Assembly: GCA_030549495.1 (NCBI GenBank)
Contig: JAUIRK010001017.1
Span: 62,001-126,000 of the forward strand
Source: Nectonema munidae
Lineage: Eukaryota; Nematomorpha; Nectonematoida; Nectonematidae
Length of the DNA: 64,000 nucleotides
Direction: 5' to 3'
The first letter of the stretch is position 1. The number at the start of each line of letters is the position of its first letter. This document shows positions 58,501 to 63,778 of the stretch, one piece after another. The notes below the pieces were generated by a model. It searched no databases. It saw nothing but the letters and a program-made list of their open reading frames with translations, and was not told where the DNA came from. The position numbers and the translations under genes were made by a program.

Positions 58501-59258
58501 CCGCGTTATACCCTAAAAAGCATGCCCGACTTTGCGCGTACAAGTCAAAAAATGCGAGCATTCGCTAAAATGCGGATTAATTTTTTACCCGCACTTACTC
58601 ATAAAACATATGAAAAATTATAAAAATTTGCTTCAATTTTTTGTTAATAGTAATAAAAGCTCTGCTGTTTAAACATGCAAAACTTAAATCACTTATTATC
58701 GTCTTCAGGGATTGAGATTTAATTCAATTAAAAATATATATAAGTATATACATAAATTTAAATTTTTAATAACATTCTTTCTTAGTTCACTATTTATCAT
58801 CAAAAAAAATTTCATGAGAGAAGGTTTCAATAGTGCATTTATTTCATTTATAGTATTTAACCAGTTTCAGTAAAATTCTTTAACTGCCTGCGACTGTAGC
58901 CATGATGCGAAAAACTTTTCAACGAAGGCAATACAATTTTATGTGGCTTTTTGCCGTTTATACGCTTGCACGCTGTGCTCCAACGCTGGCTCTCTCTTTA
59001 GATGAGCCGCGGTATTTCATTCCATTTCCTAATCACTCAGCTTTTTTGTATTTTCACGAAGAGTACTTACATGTGCTTCTTTTTTATTTAGAAAATGAGC
59101 CGATAGTGAAAACGAGTTACAAAGAAAAAATCTGCATAAATTCTTCGTGGATCAAGATTGGATCCGCTTTAGTCATGATAATCATGCTAATCTCCATCTC
59201 CACTATCCTCTGGTTCACAATTTTCGCCAATAAACAAAGCAAGTGTTCGGATCGTTGA
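31567..59258 (+). CDS. ZP-domain transmembrane protein, 15 coding exons (join)
   Basis: Gene model: 31567-31596, 32941-33072, 36399-36519, 37985-38257, 41294-41345, 43775-43851, 44893-44967, 47362-47436, 49062-49255, 50946-51127, 52153-52307, 52828-52909, 56915-57092, 57156-57318, 59092-59258. All introns are GT-AG and all phases agree, giving about 651 residues. Order: signal peptide (1-22 or so), charged linker with RKR at 64-66, ZP-N with cysteines 284, 316, 335 and 387, ZP-C with cysteines 456, 465, 484, 501, 531, 536, 540 and 545, basic cleavage-like site near 553-558, transmembrane helix about 619-641, short cytoplasmic tail. ZP domains polymerise into extracellular matrix; in arthropods and nematodes such proteins shape cuticle and apical surfaces. 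The ZP part is certain; the N-terminal exons rest on splice logic, and the exact orthologue is not identified. Confidence 0.88.
31726..31873 (-). repeat. SINE-B copy in intron 1
   Basis: In reverse: GGGACGTGAGTAAGGTTGG, a decayed B box (TTAGGTTCGATCC), GCGGCGCAATTGTGCC, GAAAACACCC and GGTACC. Same family as 10281. Confidence 0.78.
32941..33072 (+). CDS. ZP gene exon 2: end of signal peptide and basic segment
   Basis: The acceptor is GATTTGTTTAG and the donor AAG|GTAAAA; 132 bases, phase 0 to 0, exactly 44 codons. Only one of three frames is open. It completes the hydrophobic signal (MLLAVT) and continues with a basic stretch, SFKSQKKYARDAF. It is more GC-balanced than the surrounding intron, as expected for coding sequence. 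An alternative start at its first codon (ATG) would leave only a weak signal peptide. Confidence 0.7.
33073..33720. other. intron 2, 5' part: no clear feature
   Basis: AT-rich. Near 33600-33665 a GC-richer patch (GGGGGTCCAGCAGGTG, GAGGCCCAAGAGC) and near 33145-33195 a CCTGGATCC patch may be decayed transposon ends, but I cannot pair them. Confidence 0.3.
33721..35830 (+). mobile_element. piggyBac DNA transposon, decayed
   Basis: The left end is TTAACCCATTACCGAC, where TTAA is the piggyBac target site, followed by a near-palindrome TGTTGACTTAAGTCGACA (33740-33757). A transposase relic fills the interior. The right end is not certain: TGACTTAAGTGAC recurs at 35709-35721, and AAGTTAG near 35820-35826 could be a mutated right terminus. 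It sits in intron 2 of the ZP gene in the same orientation. Confidence 0.75.
34227..35650 (+). pseudogene. piggyBac transposase (DDE_Tnp_1_7 type), frameshifted
   Basis: The start MSQIKHFDEAINVATF is followed by an acidic MPPELDILTDEDEDSENLE region, usual for the N terminus. A frame change leads to NRFKELKSFMHFNSKIDP, LFSIDEKMVEYFGRHSTKP-type text (SIDEKM with the first catalytic D region) and KHRIPIRLG, then YQGKN, NVFFDNFF (second catalytic D), a further frame change, VDLSDWNVEKYLTKLDCKKW, and last a C-terminal zinc-binding domain, RRCVICKKEVRRECNLCNVG-LHVECF. Order and spacing match the family from end to end. At least four frame changes or stops make it inactive. Minus-strand frames here are shadows. 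Confidence 0.88.
36399..36519 (+). CDS. ZP gene exon 3: charged linker with RKR site
   Basis: The acceptor is ATTTTTCAG, the donor TAG|GTAAGA; 121 bases, phase 0 to 1. The only open frame reads IRVEYQKNNRKRSVHPNSAQ and goes on with charged residues to KKHIKEL. RKR-S resembles a proprotein convertase site. No domain is recognised. Confidence 0.75.
37535..37756 (+). pseudogene. piggyBac transposase C-terminal fragment
   Basis: DENVEKFRVRKNYWLSHNC, FFNMIDVARPNSYIIAKNK fits the piggyBac segment after the third catalytic residue (Y-x-V-R-R-K-T-R-R-W...FF-x-L-I-D-V-A-x-x-N-A-Y-I). It is isolated, in intron 3, without ends, and is separate from the 33721 copy, whose own version of this region is damaged. 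It begins just after an AG in phase 1, so it could be mistaken for an exon. Confidence 0.55.
37985..38257 (+). CDS. ZP gene exon 4: hydrophilic region
   Basis: 273 bases, phase 1 to 1, 90 full codons. It contains DSEDQDSKNSSPKVPYAIEH, GYTYSIKHF and lysine-rich text, likely extracellular and disordered. The donor ACG|GTTAGT is acceptable. The acceptor is the weak point: GAATTGAAAG at 37984 has little pyrimidine in front. The alternative at 37991 (GTTGAAAG) is also in phase and would drop part of the first residues (ELK). Composition is clearly coding-like. Confidence 0.72.
38848..38911. repeat. 32-bp tandem duplication
   Basis: GGACAATTCGGCCTCAAGAT and, 32 bases later, GGACAATTTGGCCTCTTGAT, each followed by ATTTCTGC. 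Intronic. Confidence 0.8.
39286..39612. repeat. 143-bp tandem duplication with short inner repeats
   Basis: GGTTTCTATCAAAAAATTAG starts at 39286 and again at 39429, and the copies are nearly identical over about 140 bases, so the event is recent. The segment AATGTTGACTTTTTTTAAAA with its A-run is repeated four to five times in the right part. It lies in intron 4. The first copy also contains an open frame that has no meaning. Confidence 0.9.
39613..40087. other. intron 4 sequence, no feature recognised
   Basis: AT-rich, no supported feature. Confidence 0.3.
40088..40224. mobile_element. TTAA-flanked piggyBac-like miniature element
   Basis: TTAACAGGTTATCGACCAC at the left, GGCCGATAACGGGTTAA at the right, with TTAA on both sides. 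A perfect palindrome AGTCGACATATGTCGACT lies at 40107-40124. The core (CTTCTGCTTTACATTAGAAA, TCGTCTGATT) is the reverse complement of that at 18166-18292. The left terminus is also similar to that of the piggyBac copy at 33721, including the GTCGAC words. Confidence 0.85.
40225..41293. other. intron 4, 3' part: no feature recognised
   Basis: AT-rich intron sequence without repeats I can name. Confidence 0.3.
41294..41345 (+). CDS. ZP gene exon 5: 52-base microexon
   Basis: Acceptor GATCTATTTTAG, donor AAC|GTAAAA, phase 1 to 2. It reads KYETKINKVLAKVQKA, a lysine-rich helical segment. It links exon 4 (phase 1) to exon 6 (phase 2) without frame conflict, which is the main support for such a small exon. 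Confidence 0.68.
41346..43774. other. intron 5: mostly unassigned, possible TTAA element near 42694
   Basis: TTAACACTCTGAAAACCAG at 42694 followed by GTGTCC and GAAATGAAAATC resembles the left part of the element at 11124, but the other end was not found. No coding frame with a domain. Confidence 0.3.
43775..43851 (+). CDS. ZP gene exon 6
   Basis: Acceptor with a long pyrimidine run (TTTTTTTTCTAG), donor CTG|GTAAAT, 77 bases, phase 2 to 1. It reads DLRKINSSKLESSISKYTK and MDPYYS. No domain is known. Confidence 0.7.
43968..44109 (+). repeat. SINE-B copy in intron 6
   Basis: GCGTGAGTAGGGTTGGG, B box GGTTCGATACC, CATCAAGCCTGC, TTCGATATAAGCGACGCAAT and the end GTGTACCTTTACCTTTA. Same family as 10281, 31726 and 53299. 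Confidence 0.8.
44893..44967 (+). CDS. ZP gene exon 7: 75-base acidic exon
   Basis: Acceptor TGCAATTTAG, donor GAG|GTACGA, phase 1 to 1. It reads YDSFSPFDEKEEYSNTGE and RDASLG. Length is a multiple of three, so skipping it would keep the frame. It has the same length and phase as exon 8. Confidence 0.72.
45390..45417. repeat. (TA)n microsatellite
   Basis: Uninterrupted TA dinucleotide run of about 28 bases in intron 7. Confidence 0.9.
45960..46694 (+). mobile_element. hAT element, internally deleted, with CTCGAG-rich ends
   Basis: Ends TAGAGCTTCTG and CAGAAGCTCTA are inverted. Both subterminal regions are dense in TCTCGAGA/TTCTCGAGAA palindromic words (45973-46055 and 46605-46685). An interior frame (46127-46474) encodes a C-terminal piece of hAT transposase: LLKNSLLCIQPTSCQ, then in another frame GKILSPKRLSLKNETLNALV-FLKSYF, the dimerisation region. 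The central catalytic part is missing. Flanking 8-bp duplications are not clear. It lies in intron 7 of the ZP gene. Confidence 0.75.
46744..46855. mobile_element. TTAA-type miniature element, degraded
   Basis: TTAAACCTTTAACAACC followed by AATAATCAGACGACATCTAA and TGTAAAGCATTGTATTAAAA matches the left half and core of the 18166 element. The right terminus is worn (GGTTGATAACAAATG). Confidence 0.65.
47362..47436 (+). CDS. ZP gene exon 8: 75-base proline-rich exon
   Basis: Acceptor TAATTTTTAG, donor AAG|GTATGC, phase 1 to 1. It reads DMPPNVSPPPSYRSTIEV and GDTKVK, a short proline-rich hinge directly before the ZP domain. Symmetric, hence skippable. Confidence 0.75.
47812..47833. repeat. (AAT)n microsatellite
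   Basis: Seven AAT units in intron 8. Confidence 0.9.
48238..48640 (-). mobile_element. probable LINE 3' end
   Basis: The left edge AAGAAGAAGAAAAAGAAGTT followed by TATTTGAAAC, read in reverse, is AATAAACTTCTTTTTC, a signal plus short tandem tail as at 25198. CAAACCAAAAGGTTGCAT (48479-48496) resembles a 3' UTR word in the other minus-strand LINE ends. No coding part remains, so confidence is limited. Confidence 0.4.
49062..49255 (+). CDS. ZP gene exon 9: start of ZP-N
   Basis: Acceptor TTTCTTTTCAG, donor CAG|GTATCT, 194 bases, phase 1 to 0. It reads ISVKCDLPTDKMLVYVEF, SEPFHGALYTEGFYRGNEC and LDGCGTT, the hallmark first third of invertebrate ZP domains (C1 followed by M-V-aromatic, the F-x-G-x-(I/L)-Y-x-x-G-x-Y turn, and N-x-CGT). 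Cysteines 284, 316 and 335 are here. Minus-strand frames over the same bases are shadows. Confidence 0.95.
49966..50045. repeat. 40-bp tandem duplication
   Basis: AATGTCTTAAAGCCAGGGCT and the following bases to GTAAGGAGT are present twice, at 49966 and 50006, without visible differences. The unit holds CAGGGCTGGGTAGTAAGAG, which looks like a transposon end. It lies in intron 9. Confidence 0.85.
50709..50823. mobile_element. TTAA-type miniature element, diverged
   Basis: GTAACCCATTTAGAAACAAT at the left and CTTGGTCTTAAATGAGTTAT at the right. AATATTTGCAAAGGGAATGC AGACA (split) and TGTCTGCTTTGCTTGG match the element at 62594-62684 and the right part of that at 53023-53160. Confidence 0.65.
50946..51127 (+). 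CDS. ZP gene exon 10: end of ZP-N
   Basis: Acceptor TATTTTTGCCAG, donor TCC|GTAAGC, 182 bases, phase 0 to 2. It reads TDTKYTLRGNIHYGNTIVV to YKVSCNIGMEGIKK, containing the fourth ZP-N cysteine (387) in the usual position after the NTIVV strand. Confidence 0.93.
52153..52307 (+). CDS. ZP gene exon 11: ZP linker and start of ZP-C
   Basis: Acceptor TTTTTAATATAG, donor CAT|GTAATT, 155 bases, phase 2 to 1. It reads PYEVSIPDIWMKVVSGKDPY, then ETLELGQPANLVINLDD. The MKVVSGKDP-Y and LGQ-x-x-LVI pattern matches the middle of cuticlin- and arthropod-type ZP domains (M-x-I-x-x-G-x-G-P and G-x-x-L-x-x). Confidence 0.93.
52828..52909 (+). CDS. ZP gene exon 12: ZP-C core
   Basis: Acceptor CATTTTTAG, donor TGG|GTAAGT, 82 bases, phase 1 to 2. 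It reads SYDLYIFDCYAHDGFNKGR and VKLVDEY; the C-x-A-x-D-G and (V/I)-x-L-(V/I)-D-E-x-GC signature spans the junction to exon 13, which fixes that acceptor. Cysteine 456 is formed across the exon 11-12 junction. Confidence 0.93.
53023..53160. mobile_element. TTAA-flanked piggyBac-like miniature element
   Basis: TTAACCCATTTACGGCCAA at the left and TTGGCCTTAAATGGGTTAA at the right, an inverted repeat with one offset. A subterminal inverted repeat, ATGTTCC and GGAACAT around TATTTT, lies at 53041-53060. The core includes TTTTTTCAATGACTTTG and ATCGTCTGC twice. It is in intron 12. Confidence 0.85.
53299..53447 (+). repeat. SINE-B copy in intron 12
   Basis: GGCAGGTTGGTTGAGATG, B box GGGTTCGATTCCCC, CATAAGCGGTACATCAG, GAAAACACACCCACGGTACC then TTTACCTTTACC tail. 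Clear member of the family at 10281. Confidence 0.8.
53640..54497 (-). mobile_element. hAT element (Charlie/ZBED5-like), internally deleted, with perfect target duplication
   Basis: CAGTGGTTCTTAACCT at the left and AGGTTAAGAACCACTG at the right are perfect inverted termini, flanked by ACATAGAG at 53632-53639 and 54498-54505. A minus-strand piece (54315-54115) reads YFPKLNSRSNDIWITRPFS and SDVAAKVEFLQIRETV, the region shortly before the hAT C-terminal dimerisation block. The catalytic core is missing. The intact 8-bp duplication suggests a fairly recent insertion into intron 12. Confidence 0.88.
54640..54712. mobile_element. hAT-like right terminus fragment
   Basis: GGGGTCGACGGGTTAAAATG, TTTGAGGACCCCTG resembles the common hAT end CAGGGGTCCTCAAA in reverse. 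No left end was found. Confidence 0.4.
54985..55335. repeat. foldback (inverted) repeat with an extra direct copy
   Basis: The segment AGAATAAGAGATTTTTAGGC through GTTAGATAATGTCATTTTTA (about 55060-55127) is matched in reverse at about 55258-55331 (TTTAAATATGACATTATCTA, CATAATCTCTTATTCTTA). A third, weaker copy in direct orientation lies at about 54998-55045 (ATTTAGGTTAATGTTTAGG). The spacer of the main pair is about 130 bases. Class unknown. Confidence 0.65.
55770..56795 (+). mobile_element. LINE, 5' truncated: reverse transcriptase C-terminal half and 3' UTR
   Basis: Plus-strand pieces: GILQGSVIGPLFF (about 55837-55875) and VFADDIK (about 55926), the fingers-palm and the FADD catalytic motif of non-LTR reverse transcriptases; then, after a frame change, the 55929-56537 frame with YEWSIKWDLSFNLSKCQ, GLIIDSKLNFNLHVSKVVKK, IEKVQKNFTKSLPAMRNFAY and LNLPSLYYRIKRNEMI, typical of CR1/Jockey-like LINEs. 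The 3' end reads TTTAATAAATATGTTATGTT, a short tandem tail. It is in intron 12, same strand as the host gene, about 120 bases before exon 13. Confidence 0.88.
56915..57092 (+). CDS. ZP gene exon 13: ZP-C with FKFPDQPQVYFEC
   Basis: Acceptor CACTTTATAAG, donor AAA|GTATGA, 178 bases, phase 2 to 0. It reads CPIQQHLLNPQIVEK, then FQIFKFPDQPQVYFECQ and CYYDC, the strongly conserved end of the ZP module. An in-frame acceptor 72 bases upstream (TTTAG at 56842) would add 24 residues (AATTQSLQR...), but would break the DEYGC motif, so it is less likely. A LINE ends only about 120 bases upstream. Confidence 0.92.
57156..57318 (+). CDS. ZP gene exon 14: cleavage-like site and juxtamembrane region
   Basis: Acceptor TTTGTATCTTTTAG, donor TGG|GTATTT, 163 bases, phase 0 to 1; the intron before it is just 63 bases. 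It reads PSCDPYDRAYRKIQKRSINS, giving the last cysteine (545) and a basic RKIQKR-S motif at the position where ZP precursors are usually cut by a furin-type protease. The rest is charged and probably helical (KRYIDRLEEE). Confidence 0.9.
57404..57572 (+). repeat. SINE-A copy in intron 14
   Basis: GTGAGCCTTAATGGTTGTTA, B box GGTTCGATCCC (57460-57470), CACAAAATTGTGATTAACC, GGCTGAAAGTGCTTTGAT and a short A-rich tail. Near complete, same family as 7025. Confidence 0.85.
57573..59001. other. intron 14, rest: no clear feature
   Basis: AT-rich. A GC-richer patch at 58490-58600 (GCGCCCGCGTTATACCC, GCGAGCATTCGCTAAAATGC) could be a transposon end similar to the island at 28925. A CATATATATATACGTGTG simple tract lies near 58080-58100. 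Confidence 0.3.
59002..59258 (+). CDS. ZP gene last exon, long alternative form
   Basis: Acceptor CTCTCTCTTTAG at 59001, phase 1, in frame with the short form. It adds 30 residues, DEPRYFIPFPNHSAFLYF then a mostly aromatic-hydrophobic stretch to FYL, before ENEPIVK. The pyrimidine tract is as good as or better than the one of the short form. Either or both may be used. Confidence 0.5.
59092..59258 (+). CDS. ZP gene exon 15 (short form): transmembrane helix and tail
   Basis: Acceptor CTTCTTTTTTATTTAG at 59091, phase 1, ends at TGA 59256-59258. It reads ENEPIVKTSYKEKICINSS, followed by a clear transmembrane helix starting IGSALVMIIMLISIS and a short tail NKQSKCSDR. A C-terminal membrane anchor is standard in ZP proteins. 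The open frame extends upstream to 58902, but the bases before 59002 lack a reason to be coding. Confidence 0.82.
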
Positions 59259-59578
59259 AATGCCTCCCTCGCTATCGATTTTTCCCACTTTTGTTCAATC
59301 AATTTTTTTTTAGAAAATCTATATTATTATTATTTTTATTTTAACATCAAAATCACAAAGTAATCAAAAAATTCTTTTATGATTTAAGCGTGGAATTTAT
59401 TGAATACTTTTTTGCGTTATTTCTCCATATTTTCAAATAGAGAGCAACGATGATTTTCCCAAAATGTTTTTTGCAATGCAAATATTATCACTCCTAATAT
59501 GAAGCATTTAAATTATATGTATATATATATATATATATTATATATATCCACAATAAGTATTGGTTTTATCCATCTCCG

Positions 59579-59584
59579 AATAAA
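59579..59584 (+). terminator. candidate polyadenylation signal of the ZP gene
   Basis: The first AATAAA hexamer after the stop codon on the coding strand lies 321 bases downstream (CCGAATAAAGTTT), which would give a 3' UTR of about 340 bases. A (TA)n tract precedes it at 59517-59548. No transcript evidence. Confidence 0.45.
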
Positions 59585-59884
59585 GTTTTTAAATTTTTTG
59601 CGATTCAAACTAAAAGAATTCCACAAACAGAGTGGTAAGAGTATTAAAAGGAGAATTAAAACAAAAAAGGATATTGCGTAGAAGTATACTGCTAAATGCA
59701 ATGAAATTCTCTAACTAGTAAAAGACTTTTTCGTGTTGCGCAAATAAATTTTCTCCATAAACGCATGAAATTTGTATGTGATAGGAATAGTAACTTCAAT
59801 CCTCTATAGTCTATACCATTACTTTAAAACAATAAAAAAGTCAAAGGGTGAGTGAAAAGAAAAAGTACTTACTCTGTAACTACA

Positions 59885-60021
59885 TTAACCCTTTCGTGAC
59901 CAGAAAAATCAGACGATATTTATTAAAAAGCAGAAGATTCATATAAAAAACTATTTGAAAAAGTAAGCGAAGGTAAAATTGTTTATGTATCATATATGAT
60001 ACACTGGCACGAAAGGGTTAA
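59885..60021. mobile_element. TTAA-flanked piggyBac-like miniature element
   Basis: TTAACCCTTTCGTGACCAG and TGGCACGAAAGGGTTAA form exact inverted ends with TTAA on both sides. A perfect palindrome TGTATCATATATGATACA lies at 59986-60003, next to the right end. The core AAATCAGACGATATTTATTA and AAAGCAGAAGATTCATAT belongs to the same family as 18166 and 40088. It is 137 bp long and well preserved. Confidence 0.9.
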
Positions 60022-60225
60022 GTCGTTACTGCAACAAACTTTACTATTCTTGGTAATTAAAATACTCTTGAATCATGGTGAATTTACTATTTTTAGTAGT
60101 AAGTTAACTTTCAATGAGGTAAAATATCGGACTGAAAAATCATCTTAAGAACTAAAGCTTTTTAAGTTCTCTATATGATTAATATATTATTCAAATATAT
60201 TAGTATTGCTGACATAACAGAAAAA

Positions 60226-60767
60226 GGGTATGACTAAAACATGCCGACACAACAATTTACATGCCGACAACTATTTGAAAGGATATAAAAACTTGTTTTA
60301 ATGTCTAAAAATTGGAAATGCTTCTAGAGATCAAAATATTAAAAAAATATTGTCTTTTTGTTTTTCAAAACTTTTAAATATTCAAAAAACTAAATTTTTT
60401 CAATTTTCTCGGGGATTTTATTTTTTTTACATTTAATTCCGTCCCATTTTTTGATGGATTTTAAAGTTAAAAGGGCTGCTTGAATTTAAATGTTATCATC
60501 TTGTAAAAAATATTTCTTATCATTAAATTTTTAGATGATTGATTTGGACGAAATCAGAAGAAAAATTGTATAAAAATCGCTTCCAAAAAAAAGAAAAAAA
60601 CAGTTTTTAGATCTTTTAAACTTTTCAACTGAGAAAAGTCAATATTTTTTTTATATTTTGATCTCTAGAAGCATTTCCAATTTTCTAGGCATTAAAACAA
60701 GTTTTTATAACCTTTCAAATAGTTGTAGGCATGTAAATTGCTGTGTCGGCATGTTTTAGTCATGCCC
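60226..60767. mobile_element. long-armed foldback element with 8-bp target duplication
   Basis: From GGGTATGACTAAAACATGCC to its reverse counterpart GGCATGTTTTAGTCATGCCC the arms match imperfectly over roughly 170 bases (words such as TTACATGCCGACAACTATTT / AAATAGTTGTAGGCATGTAA, GGAAATGCTTCTAGAGATC / GATCTCTAGAAGCATTTCC). CAGAAAAA flanks both sides (60218-60225, 60768-60775), which suggests hAT-type mobilisation. There is no transposase. The spacer is about 200 bases. Confidence 0.85.
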
Positions 60768-60775
60768 CAGAAAAA

Positions 60776-61250
60776 CATGGTAAATAAATATTTATTCAAA
60801 AAATGAGTAAAACCTCTCAATTTACATACATTGATAGTAATATTACTATAAAAATAGTAAAACTCAATTTTCACCACTTTTCCTTGATGTCGTGTTTATA
60901 GTTGTGAAATTACCTGTTTTTATTTTAAGTGCTTCACCACTTATTTCACACAACTTAATGACATCAAGTTCACGTAGTATTTCTCCTTTCGGCATATTGT
61001 TTCTTGTGAATTGCAAGATTTAAGTGGTTATGTAATAAAAATGAAAAATAAATAAAACTTAAAACTCATAAACTAAATAAAAGTTTTGTGAATTGCTATA
61101 TATTCTTTATGAATATTCTGAATCAAATAATTGCACAAAACATACCCTTCGCGAAACACAGAAAGAAACGCAGCCTATACCTGAATCACGTTACTCTATC
61201 TTTATATAAAAAGAAGTGTATTCTAGAAAGTAAAGAGATCCTATTTTATG
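60776..61250. other. no gene recognised
   Basis: AT-rich sequence without a supported feature. Confidence 0.3.
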
Positions 61251-61254
61251 GTCT

Positions 61255-61900
61255 GAATTCAGGATAACTTCAAATACATTAAGGCTTGAGACAAGGAAGG
61301 CAAGACCTTTGAAAAAGACATTTCACTTAACATAAATGACAAACCTAAGATGTTCTATGGCTACTTGAATTCACTTAAGAAAAAAACTTCAATTACTGTC
61401 TTTTAACGGATCTTAACGGAAATTTATTAGAAACTAATACCGAAAAAGCTGAAATTTTTAACCATTATTTTTCAACCATCTTTTCAAGCACCACAAGTGA
61501 CCCACTAAATGGCAATCCTGCGTGATCAATAGCAGTTCTTTTCCAATGAATGATTTAGTAATTAACGAAAAAATTGTGTATGACAAACTCAGCTCCCTAT
61601 CTAAGTTATTGATAACTTACATCCATATATATTGAAGAAATTAAGTGATATTTTAACTCCGCGTATAACAAAGCTTATTAATCTTTCTATCAGTGAAAAA
61701 ATGGTTCTCATGACATGGAAAAAAGGATTAGAGACACCAGTTCATATAAATTTAGAACGTAAACTTATTTCTAACTACAGACCAATAAGTCTGACCCTAC
61801 TGTTATCTAATATTTCCTCCTTTCTTCATAGTCTTTAGAAAATATATACAAAACTTCAAGAGCTTGAACATGGGGTCTAATCAAATTTTTAGTGAGAAAC
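61255..61900 (+). mobile_element. LINE fragment: linker and start of reverse transcriptase
   Basis: Pieces in several frames: FNYCLLTDLNGNLLETNTEKA-like text split over frames (NGNLLETNTEKAEIFNHYFS), KLSDILTPRITKLINLSISE and KLISNYRPISLT (61632-61838), the fingers of a non-LTR reverse transcriptase ahead of the catalytic core. Frequent frame changes show age. It covers the part of ORF2 just upstream of that kept in the 55770 copy and may be the same family, but there is too little overlap to say. Confidence 0.8.
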
Positions 61901-61904
61901 GAGG

Positions 61905-62593
61905 AGAAATGTTATAAAAATCTGTAATTTTTTTTATATAATAAAATGTTTTATATGTTTAATTAAATATAATATAAGTTGGGAAACAAAGGTGTTAAAT
62001 CATTTTTTTTTGCAGATGGATATAATTATTGTAATAACTTCTAAATTTAGTACAAGAAAGTACTAACCTTTATAAATTAGAATAAAAATGGCAACTTTCA
62101 TCACAAAGTTTGGAAAAACTTTATCTTTAAATATTCTAAGTGAAGGCAATGGTATCAACATTAGTGAGTATAATGTCATTTTAGATGATATATTTTCAGA
62201 AATTAAAATTTGTAAAAAAAATTGATAAATTGAAATAAAAATATGCCAACTCGTCTTTAATTTTGTCTCTGTATATAATAAATAAACAATATTACAAATC
62301 ATCGTTCTAATATGATCCTTCAAAGTCATAATATGAAGATAAAATACAAGCCATGATAAAACACATGTCGATTGAAGAAGTCGACCCAGAGTGTGAAGCA
62401 TTTTGCTTTGAATATTATAATATGCGAAACAGCCGGTATATATATTTTTGGTTATGTCTACATAAAATTATGCATTAAAATTTTGAGAAATATGGAAATA
62501 TTTATACAAATTTATGTTTTTTTTCTATATCTTAGTTTACAAATTTATGAGAATGCAAAGTTAAATATATTTACTTACACTCAAAAATCGCTT
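61905..62593. other. no gene recognised
   Basis: A minus-strand frame of 112 codons (62401-62063) starts in AT-rich sequence and has no domain or conserved-looking composition; I do not call it a gene. Confidence 0.3.
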
Positions 62594-62684
62594 TTAACCC
62601 ATTTAAGACCAAGCAAAGCAGACGACTTTTAAATTAGAAATTCGTCTGCGTTCCCTTTGGGAATATTGGTCGTAAATGGGTTAA
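62594..62684. mobile_element. TTAA-flanked miniature element, 91 bp
   Basis: TTAACCCATTTAAGACCAAG and TTGGTCGTAAATGGGTTAA are inverted ends with TTAA on both sides. The interior is little more than GCAGACGACTTTTAAATTAG, AAATTCGTCTGC and a TTCCCTTTGGGAA palindrome (62651-62663). It is the smallest member of the family and close to the 50709 copy. Confidence 0.88.
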
Positions 62685-63778
62685 TAATGATCAATATCTT
62701 ATTTATATATATACTTGCTATATTTGATGAATAAATAAAAATGTAGATTTATATGTATTTGTTGCATTTTTAGCAAGGATAATAATCTTTCATATCTGGA
62801 AATATGATAGTGAATATGGGATCAACACAGGATCACTGAATCGAAATCCTACGCTTCCAATAGCACGCCATCTGTAATTTAGTTTGGATAATGCAAACAT
62901 TGAAAAATATTTCACTCTCGTATATACTTTATGATTATAATAAATTGCGAACTACTAGAATGCCATTTTCCTACTTATACACTGCTAATCATGTCAAATA
63001 TAAAAACGCAAAGCGCGTTTATTTTTCCTTTCATATGGCTAAACAATTTGCTTGAGGTCCAAACCCTAAAATACCATTAACTATGGCTTCCACTGCAGTT
63101 CAACAGCACAAATCCCAGAAATGATGTATTTCGAAAAATGAGTCTTCACTTTTTCAATACAGGCAATATTCTTTTATTTTATTGAATTAATCAATATATA
63201 TAAACGCTATTTTATCACAAAAGTATTTGAAGAAAGATTTCTTCAAAAATTTGCAAAGAACTTTTTTACATATAAAAGTAAAAACTTTTTGTGTGATGAT
63301 GTTTTAAAATCAGGTATCAAAGAATAATAATATAGATAATCATCATCATCATCACCATTTTATCAATTCTTGCACAAAGAGATTTATAATTTTTTTTCAA
63401 ACTCTCCAGTCTATATCATGAAAATAATTATGCAAAAAAGATGCCTATATGCTTTGAAGAAGAAAGTTTAGTACGAATTAAGGAGGAGAAAGACAGAAAA
63501 GACAGTGAAATCGAGTTAGAGTAGTGAAGGAGAGATGAAAGAATATGAAGCTGATTATCTTTGTAAAATCTCTTCCAACTCCATCCAATCTTTGTACACG
63601 ACAGGCGCTCGCCGTTTTCAACTTTTTTGTGCGTATGTATACAATTTTTGTGAAACCAGGTTTCATAAGCTCTATTCCTTTTTATGAGTACTTCATTGAT
63701 TTTCGACTTTGAAGGAAATATGTTTAATCCAAACACTCACCTCTTGTTTGGTTAGAGGTAAACACATTTTAGCTGGAT
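62685..63778. other. no gene recognised; GC-balanced block at 63530-63740
   Basis: Mostly AT-rich with an ATCATCATCATCATCACC tract near 63340. From about 63530 the composition is more balanced (CACGACAGGCGCTCGCCG). Minus-strand frames of 102 and 62 codons overlap here in different frames and show no domain. Confidence 0.3.

Noticed and set aside
58902-59001. Start codon at 58902 making a separate small membrane protein
   Set aside because: The frame runs into the last ZP exon, and two acceptors in phase with exon 14 explain it better.
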